From the NCBI GenBank assembly GCA_949289625.1, contig CASEPH010000248.1, forward strand, positions 1-11,366: a stretch of DNA of 11,366 nt, read 5' to 3'. Positions 6,978-11,366 of this stretch are shown here, piece by piece. Numbering within the stretch: position 1 is the first letter of the stretch; each line of letters begins with the position of its first letter. The position numbers were made by a program, and so were the translations under genes. The stretch is from an uncultured Clostridia bacterium. GTDB taxonomy: Bacteria > Bacillota_A > Clostridia > Oscillospirales > Oscillospiraceae. Under the pieces are notes generated by a model, which saw nothing but the letters and a program-made list of their open reading frames with translations, had not been told where the DNA came from and searched no databases.

Positions 6978-7445
6978 TCAAATAAAGACTTTCACGCCAT
7001 AGGTCACAATGGAGACAATTACACCAGCGATGAGTACGCCCAGGGCAATGGCAGGGAAAGCATATTTTAGCCGCATATCAAAAACCGCAGCCACCAATGC
7101 TCCGGTCCATGCTCCGGTCCCCGGCAGAGGGATAGCCACAAGAATACAAAGGCCCAGCATCTCATATTTTTTAATCAGATCCTGTTTGGACTCGGCCTTC
7201 TTCTCCATCCTGGAAACCAGCCGTTCCAGCATGGTGCTTTTGGTTCGAAGCCACTCAAAAACCCGGCGGGTAAACAAAATCAAAATAGGAACAGGCGCCA
7301 AATTCCCCAGCAAAGCCGCAAAAAATACACCATAGAAAGGAAGATCCAATCCAACGCCCACCGGGATTGCGCCCCGCAGCTCGATCACCGGGACCATGGA
7401 GATCGCAAACACATAAAGTAGATTTTTTAGCAAATTTGTAAACAA
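6978..7445 (-). CDS. PF06695/COG2426-type small membrane protein ('small multi-drug export')
   Basis: This 155-residue polytopic protein matches the family known as putative small multidrug export proteins (COG2426, PF06695). The tell-tale motifs are ELRGAIPVG (22-30) and IPLPGTGAWTGALVA (105-119), set in hydrophobic segments at about 8-30, 36-60, 95-122 and 128-152. A charged loop, MEKKAESKQDLIKK, lies between the second and third. The export function is a database label more than an established activity, so the substrate is unknown. The frame has stops just upstream and no ATG near its beginning. The first usable codon is TTG at 7445, which abuts the GAAAGGG (7446-7452) with no spacing. A TTG four codons later (7433) has better spacing and may be the real start. 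The gene probably heads the minus-strand unit running to mreB. Confidence 0.82.
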   Translation of the reverse strand: MFTNLLKNLLYVFAISMVPVIELRGAIPVGVGLDLPFYGVFFAALLGNLAPVPILILFTRRVFEWLRTKSTMLERLVSRMEKKAESKQDLIKKYEMLGLCILVAIPLPGTGAWTGALVAAVFDMRLKYAFPAIALGVLIAGVIVSIVTYGVKVFI

Positions 7446-7468
7446 CCCTTTCGTAAAATATCTGTTCT

Positions 7469-7474
7469 ATTATA
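7469..7474 (-). promoter_or_regulatory. Candidate -10 box for the PF06695-recD2-comF-mreB unit
   Basis: The minus strand reads a perfect TATAAT here, about 24 bases ahead of the first possible start codon, in the AT-rich gap after the tuf terminator. No good -35 hexamer lies 16-18 bases upstream (about TTCCAT), so the promoter would be weak or need an activator. It is placed mainly by the -10 match and by the strong terminator isolating it from tuf. Confidence 0.45.
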
Positions 7475-7547
7475 TCGCAACCAAGACACAAATGGAAGGG
7501 ATTTTTATGTTTTCACACGAAATTCCTAGCTGTTTTCTAAATCCTCT

Positions 7548-7583
7548 TTATAAAAAAGAGACTGCCTCAAAAGAGGCAGTCTC
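7548..7583 (-). terminator. Rho-independent terminator of the str operon
   Basis: A perfect 11-base-pair stem, GAGACTGCCTC (7558-7568) with GAGGCAGTCTC (7573-7583), has a four-base loop. Read on the minus strand it is followed by TTTTTTATAAA. It begins 14 bases after the tuf stop codon and fits a strong intrinsic terminator closing the rpsG-fusA-tuf transcript. Confidence 0.93.
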
Positions 7584-7597
7584 GGAGAACTTGAAAA

Positions 7598-8797
7598 TTA
7601 TTCGAAGATCTCGGTAACAACGCCGGAACCGACGGTACGGCCACCCTCGCGGATAGCAAAACGCAGGCCGTTCTCAATGGCGATGGGGGTGATCAGTTCC
7701 ACGTTCATGACGGTGTTATCACCAGGCATGCACATCTCAGTGCCCTCGGGCAGGGTAATGATGCCGGTTACGTCAGTGGTACGGAAGTAGAACTGAGGAC
7801 GATAGTTGTTGAAGAAGGGAGTGTGACGGCCACCCTCGTCCTTGGACAGGACGTAAACCTGGCCGGCAAACTTGGTGTGAGGATGAATGGAGCCGGGCTT
7901 GCAGATAACCTGGCCTCTCTCGACCTCTTTCTTGGTAACGCCACGGAGCAGAGCACCAACATTGTCGCCAGCCTCAGCGTAATCCAGCAACTTGTGGAAC
8001 ATCTCCAGATCGGTAACAACGGTGGACTTCTTCTCGTCGCTCAGGCCGACAATCTCAACAGGCTCGTTCTTCTTGATGACGCCTCTCTCCACACGACCGG
8101 TGGCAACAGTACCACGGCCGGAGATGGTAAACACGTCCTCGACGGGCATCAGGAAGGGTAGGCTGTCGTTACGCTCGGGGGTCTTGATATACTCGTCAAC
8201 AGCATCCATAAGCTCCTTGATGCAAGCATACTCGGGAGCATCGGGATCGTTGGACTCGGAAACCAGAGCATTCAGAGCGGAGCCCTTGATGATAGGAGCC
8301 TCCTCGTCGAAGCCATACTCGGCCAGGGTTTCACGGACTTCCATCTCGACCAGCTCCAGCAGCTCGTCGTCGTCAACCTGATCGCACTTGTTCATGAAAA
8401 CAACGATATAGGGCACGCCGACCTGACGGGCCAGAAGCAAATGCTCCTTGGTCTGAGCCATGGGGCCGTCGGTAGCAGCAATAACCAGGATCGCACCGTC
8501 CATCTGAGCAGCACCGGTGATCATGTTCTTAATGTAGTCAGCATGGCCCGGGCAGTCAACGTGAGCATAGTGACGGGCATCCGTCTCGTACTCCACGTGA
8601 GCGGTGTTGATGGTGATACCACGCTCCTTCTCCTCAGGAGCCTTATCGATGCTGGCGTAATCCTCGAACTGGGCCTGGCCCTTCATAGCCAGATACTTGG
8701 TGATTGCAGCGGTCAGAGTGGTCTTGCCGTGGTCAACGTGGCCGATGGTGCCGATGTTGACATGGGGCTTATTTCTTTCGAATTTTGCCTTTGCCAT
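7598..8797 (-). CDS. tuf: Translation elongation factor Tu
   Basis: This 399-residue protein is full-length EF-Tu, the GTPase that delivers aminoacyl-tRNA to the ribosomal A site. The G domain shows the P-loop GHVDHGKT (19-26), switch I with ERGITIN (58-64), DCPGHAD (81-87) with the catalytic His85, NKCD (136-139) and GSAL (172-175). Domains 2 and 3 follow without gaps, including [17 protein letters not shown] and the C-terminal [15 protein letters not shown]. The ATG is fixed by AAGGAGG (8807-8813) at 9 bases spacing. The gene lies 78 bases after fusA and ends at a strong terminator. Codon choice appears strongly biased, as expected for a highly expressed gene. Nothing in the sequence points to truncation. 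Confidence 0.99.
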   Translation of the reverse strand: MAKAKFERNKPHVNIGTIGHVDHGKTTLTAAITKYLAMKGQAQFEDYASIDKAPEEKERGITINTAHVEYETDARHYAHVDCPGHADYIKNMITGAAQMDGAILVIAATDGPMAQTKEHLLLARQVGVPYIVVFMNKCDQVDDDELLELVEMEVRETLAEYGFDEEAPIIKGSALNALVSESNDPDAPEYACIKELMDAVDEYIKTPERNDSLPFLMPVEDVFTISGRGTVATGRVERGVIKKNEPVEIVGLSDEKKSTVVTDLEMFHKLLDYAEAGDNVGALLRGVTKKEVERGQVICKPGSIHPHTKFAGQVYVLSKDEGGRHTPFFNNYRPQFYFRTTDVTGIITLPEGTEMCMPGDNTVMNVELITPIAIENGLRFAIREGGRTVGSGVVTEIFE

Positions 8798-8838
8798 TGG
8801 GATTTTCCTCCTTAAAATTCGGTATTATTGATGGGTTT

Positions 8839-8867
8839 ATCATACAACAAATTGCTTGATTAAGCAA
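8839..8867 (-). promoter_or_regulatory. Possible internal tuf promoter overlapping a small hairpin
   Basis: In the fusA-tuf gap the minus strand reads TTGCTT (8862-8867), 17 bases, then TATGAT (8839-8844). This is a plausible sigma-A promoter that would start tuf transcripts near 8832. The -35 element is also the first arm of a 6-base-pair hairpin, TTGCTT-AATC-AAGCAA (8852-8867), followed by TTTGTTGT. The same stretch could instead weakly attenuate or process the fusA-tuf message. The evidence is pattern only. Confidence 0.4.
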
Positions 8868-8875
8868 GCTTTAAT

Positions 8876-10975
8876 TTAGTCCTTGTTCCGCTTGGCCACA
8901 AGCTCCTCCTGGAGGCTTCTGGGCAGCTCCGTATAGTGGCTGGGCTCCATGGTGTACTGACCGCGGCCCTGGGTAAAGGAACGCAGGTCGGTGGCATAGC
9001 CGAACATCTGGGACAGAGGCACAAAGGCGCGAACGCGAGCAGTGCCGTTGTCGATCTCCTGGCCCTCAATGTTGCCACGACGGGAAGAGATGTCGCCGAT
9101 GACAGCGCCCATATAGTCGTCAGGCACAATGACATTGACCTTCATAATAGGCTCCAGGATCACGGGCTGAGCCTTCCGGCAAGCCTCCTTAAAGGCCATG
9201 GAGCCGGCGATCTTAAATGCCATTTCAGAGGAGTCGACCTCATGATAAGAGCCATCGTGCAGGGTAACCTTTACATCCACCACGGGATAACCCGCCAGCA
9301 CACCGGACTGCATAGCACCCTGGATACCAGCATCGATGGCAGGAATATATTCCTTGGGAATTGCACCGCCAACAATGTTGTTGATGAACTCATAGCCTTT
9401 GCCAGACTCGTTGGGCTCCACGATGATCTTACAATGACCATACTGGCCCTTACCACCGGACTGACGGGCATACTTAGTGTCCTGGTCCACCTTCTTGCGG
9501 ATGGTCTCCTTGTAGGCAACCTGAGGTGCGCCCACATTGGCTTCCACCTTAAACTCACGAAGCAGGCGGTCAACGATGATTTCCAGATGGAGCTCACCCA
9601 TACCGGCAATGATGGTCTGACCAGTCTCGTCGTCGGTGTAGGTCTTAAAGGTGGGATCTTCCTCGGCAAGCTTTGCCAGGGCAATGCCCATCTTCTCCTG
9701 ACCAGCCTTGGTCTTGGGCTCGATGGCCACGCGGATAACGGGCTCCGGGAACTCCATGGATTCCAGGATGATAGGATGATCGGGATCACACAGTGTGTCG
9801 CCGGTGGTGGTGTTCTTGAGGCCCACCGCAGCGGCAATATCGCCGGTGTAGACATGGTCGATGTCCTCCCGATGGTTGGCGTGCATCTGCAGAATACGGC
9901 CCATACGCTCATTCTGCTTCTTGGTGCTGTTAAGGACCGTGGAGCCCTTGTCCAGCTGACCGGAATAGACCCGGAAGAAGCTCAGACGGCCCACATAGGG
10001 GTCTGTGGCAATCTTAAACGCCAGAGCAGAGAAGGGACCGTTGTCGTCAGCAGCACGCTCGTCCTCTTCGTCGGTATCAGGATTCACACCCTTGATGGGG
10101 GGGATATCCAGAGGAGAGGGCATATAGTCGATGATGGCATCCAGGAGCTTCTGTACGCCCTTGTTCTTGTAGGAGGTACCGCAGGTCACGGGAACCAAGG
10201 TGTTCTCCACGCAGCCCTTACGCAGAGCGGCACGGATCATCTCCGCAGGAACAGGCTGGTCCTCCAGGACCATCATCATGATCTCCTCGTCGATGTCGGA
10301 AACGGCATCCAGCAGTTTCTCGCGATACTCCTGGGCCAAATCCATCATATCCTCGGGGATCTCCTCCACACGCATGTCCTGACCGAGATCATCGTAATAC
10401 ACGTCGGCATCCATCTCCACCAGGTCAATGATGCCCTTGAAGGACTCCTCGGCTCCGATGGGAAGCTGGATGGCCACGGCATTACACTTGAGCCGGTCGT
10501 GGACCATGTGAAGTACATTGTAGAAGTCAGCGCCCATGATGTCCATCTTGTTGACGTAAATCATACGGGGCACATGATAGTTATCAGCCTGACGCCATAC
10601 GGTCTCAGACTGGGGCTCCACGCCGCCCTTTGCACAAAGGACCGTCACGGAGCCGTCGAGCACCCGGAGAGAACGCTCCACCTCTACGGTGAAGTCCACG
10701 TGGCCCGGGGTGTCGATGATATTGATACGATGGGAATCGTACTGATGCTTGGAACCGTTCCAGAAACAGGTGGTAGCAGCGGAGGTGATGGTGATACCAC
10801 GCTCCTGCTCCTGCACCATCCAGTCCATGGTAGCGGATCCGTCATGGGTTTCACCGATCTTGTGGTTGACACCCGTGTAGAACAGAATACGTTCGGTGGT
10901 GGTTGTCTTACCAGCATCGATGTGCGCCATGATACCAATATTTCTGGTTTTCTCCAGAGATGTTTTTCTGGCCAT
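8876..10975 (-). CDS. fusA: Translation elongation factor G
   Basis: This 699-residue protein is a complete EF-G, the GTPase that drives tRNA and mRNA translocation and, with the recycling factor, splits ribosomes. The P-loop is [12 protein letters not shown] (17-28), then switch [15 protein letters not shown] (57-70), DTPGHVDF (88-95) and VNKMD (141-145). The C-terminal domains carry [26 protein letters not shown] and the [11 protein letters not shown] segment of domain V. The short insert after FWNG (SKHQYDS) resembles the form in E. coli EF-G and is not unusual. It follows rpsG by 15 bases with an AGGAG site 8 bases before the ATG, as in the standard str operon. The length and intact motifs fit the canonical housekeeping fusA rather than a resistance-type or mitochondrial-like paralogue. 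Confidence 0.99.
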   Translation of the reverse strand: MARKTSLEKTRNIGIMAHIDAGKTTTTERILFYTGVNHKIGETHDGSATMDWMVQEQERGITITSAATTCFWNGSKHQYDSHRINIIDTPGHVDFTVEVERSLRVLDGSVTVLCAKGGVEPQSETVWRQADNYHVPRMIYVNKMDIMGADFYNVLHMVHDRLKCNAVAIQLPIGAEESFKGIIDLVEMDADVYYDDLGQDMRVEEIPEDMMDLAQEYREKLLDAVSDIDEEIMMMVLEDQPVPAEMIRAALRKGCVENTLVPVTCGTSYKNKGVQKLLDAIIDYMPSPLDIPPIKGVNPDTDEEDERAADDNGPFSALAFKIATDPYVGRLSFFRVYSGQLDKGSTVLNSTKKQNERMGRILQMHANHREDIDHVYTGDIAAAVGLKNTTTGDTLCDPDHPIILESMEFPEPVIRVAIEPKTKAGQEKMGIALAKLAEEDPTFKTYTDDETGQTIIAGMGELHLEIIVDRLLREFKVEANVGAPQVAYKETIRKKVDQDTKYARQSGGKGQYGHCKIIVEPNESGKGYEFINNIVGGAIPKEYIPAIDAGIQGAMQSGVLAGYPVVDVKVTLHDGSYHEVDSSEMAFKIAGSMAFKEACRKAQPVILEPIMKVNVIVPDDYMGAVIGDISSRRGNIEGQEIDNGTARVRAFVPLSQMFGYATDLRSFTQGRGQYTMEPSHYTELPRSLQEELVAKRNKD

Positions 10976-10990
10976 GTTTGCGCTCCTATC

Positions 10991-11366
10991 TTACCAGCGG
11001 TAGTGAGAGAATGCCTTGTTGGCCTCAGCCATCTTGTGAGTTTCCTCACGCTTCTTGACTGCGCCGCCGACGCTATTGCAAGCGTCCATAATCTCGCCAG
11101 CCAGTTTTTCCTTCATAGTTTTCTCAGACCGCTTGCGGCTGTACAGGGTCAGCCAGCGGAGGCCGAGAGTCTGTCTGCGCTCGGGGCGCACTTCCATGGG
11201 AACCTGGTAGGTTGCACCGCCGACGCGGCGGGCCTTAACCTCCAGAGAAGGCATGACGTTTTCCATTGCCTGTGTGAAGGCTTCCAGGCCGCTCTTACCG
11301 GTCTTGTCCTCGACGATTTTAAAAGCATCGTAGACAACCTTCTGAGCAACGCCCTTCTTGCCGTCC
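10991..11366 (-). CDS. rpsG: Small ribosomal subunit protein uS7, 5' end outside the window
   Basis: The visible part encodes 124 residues, from [10 protein letters not shown] to the classic C-terminus [10 protein letters not shown]7 nucleates assembly of the 30S head on the 3' domain of 16S rRNA and lines the E site. Recognisable parts are the [19 protein letters not shown] region with [12 protein letters not shown] just after it, and the [20 protein letters not shown] tail. The usual bacterial S7 is about 156 residues, so about 32 N-terminal residues lie beyond the right edge. The ATG at 11266 is internal. In other str operons rpsL precedes this gene, and S7 can repress its own operon. That control region is not visible here. 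Confidence 0.98.
   Translation of the reverse strand, partial: DGKKGVAQKVVYDAFKIVEDKTGKSGLEAFTQAMENVMPSLEVKARRVGGATYQVPMEVRPERRQTLGLRWLTLYSRKRSEKTMKEKLAGEIMDACNSVGGAVKKREETHKMAEANKAFSHYRW

Noticed and set aside
7255..7491. 78-codon ATG-started frame on the minus strand overlapping the PF06695 gene start
   Set aside because: It runs mostly inside the PF06695 gene in another frame and lacks hydrophobic or domain character. It begins upstream of the likely transcript start.
8441..8815. 124-codon open frame on the plus strand opposite tuf
   Set aside because: It is a mirror of the highly biased tuf coding sequence. The apparent start has no ribosome binding site.
11149..11349. Arg-rich 66-codon frame on the minus strand inside rpsG
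   Set aside because: It is an alternative frame of rpsG. The real frame gives clear S7 sequence through the same bases.

Overview
The window looks like ordinary chromosome from a Gram-positive, moderately GC-rich anaerobe, most likely a clostridial gut bacterium of the Oscillospiraceae/Ruminococcaceae type. This is inferred from the str operon order rpsG-fusA-tuf, strong AAGGAGG-like ribosome binding sites, a RecD2-type helicase without RecBC, a ComF/MreB pair, and the protein sequences themselves. No plasmid, phage, insertion sequence, CRISPR array, tRNA or rRNA is visible.

Layout. Positions 1-1108 (+) hold the 3' part of a diaminopimelate decarboxylase-like gene (lysA), whose start lies left of the window. 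After a 167-base gap containing a hairpin and a good sigma-A type promoter comes a PucR-family regulator (1276-2436, +). Seventeen bases later a 55-residue two-helix membrane protein (2453-2620, +) follows, and the pair ends at a strong hairpin terminator (2648-2688). Everything to the right is on the minus strand.

Reading leftwards from about 7.47 kb, five tightly packed minus-strand genes run: a PF06695-type membrane protein, a 113-residue membrane-anchored protein of unknown function, recD2, comF and an mreB-family actin. Gaps are 47, -20, 2 and 18 bases, so they probably form one transcription unit. It joins DNA processing (RecD2 helicase, ComF) to a cell-shape filament protein. It converges with the pucR unit at the 2648-2688 terminator.

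The right third is the distal str operon, also on the minus strand: rpsG (5' end outside the window), fusA and tuf. It closes with a textbook rho-independent terminator (7548-7583). A possible internal promoter for tuf lies in the fusA-tuf gap.

No new defence, mobile or biosynthetic system was found. The points most worth a second look are the small membrane protein coupled to pucR, the unknown protein overlapping recD2, the recD2-comF-mreB linkage, and the divergent active-site motifs of the LysA-like enzyme.
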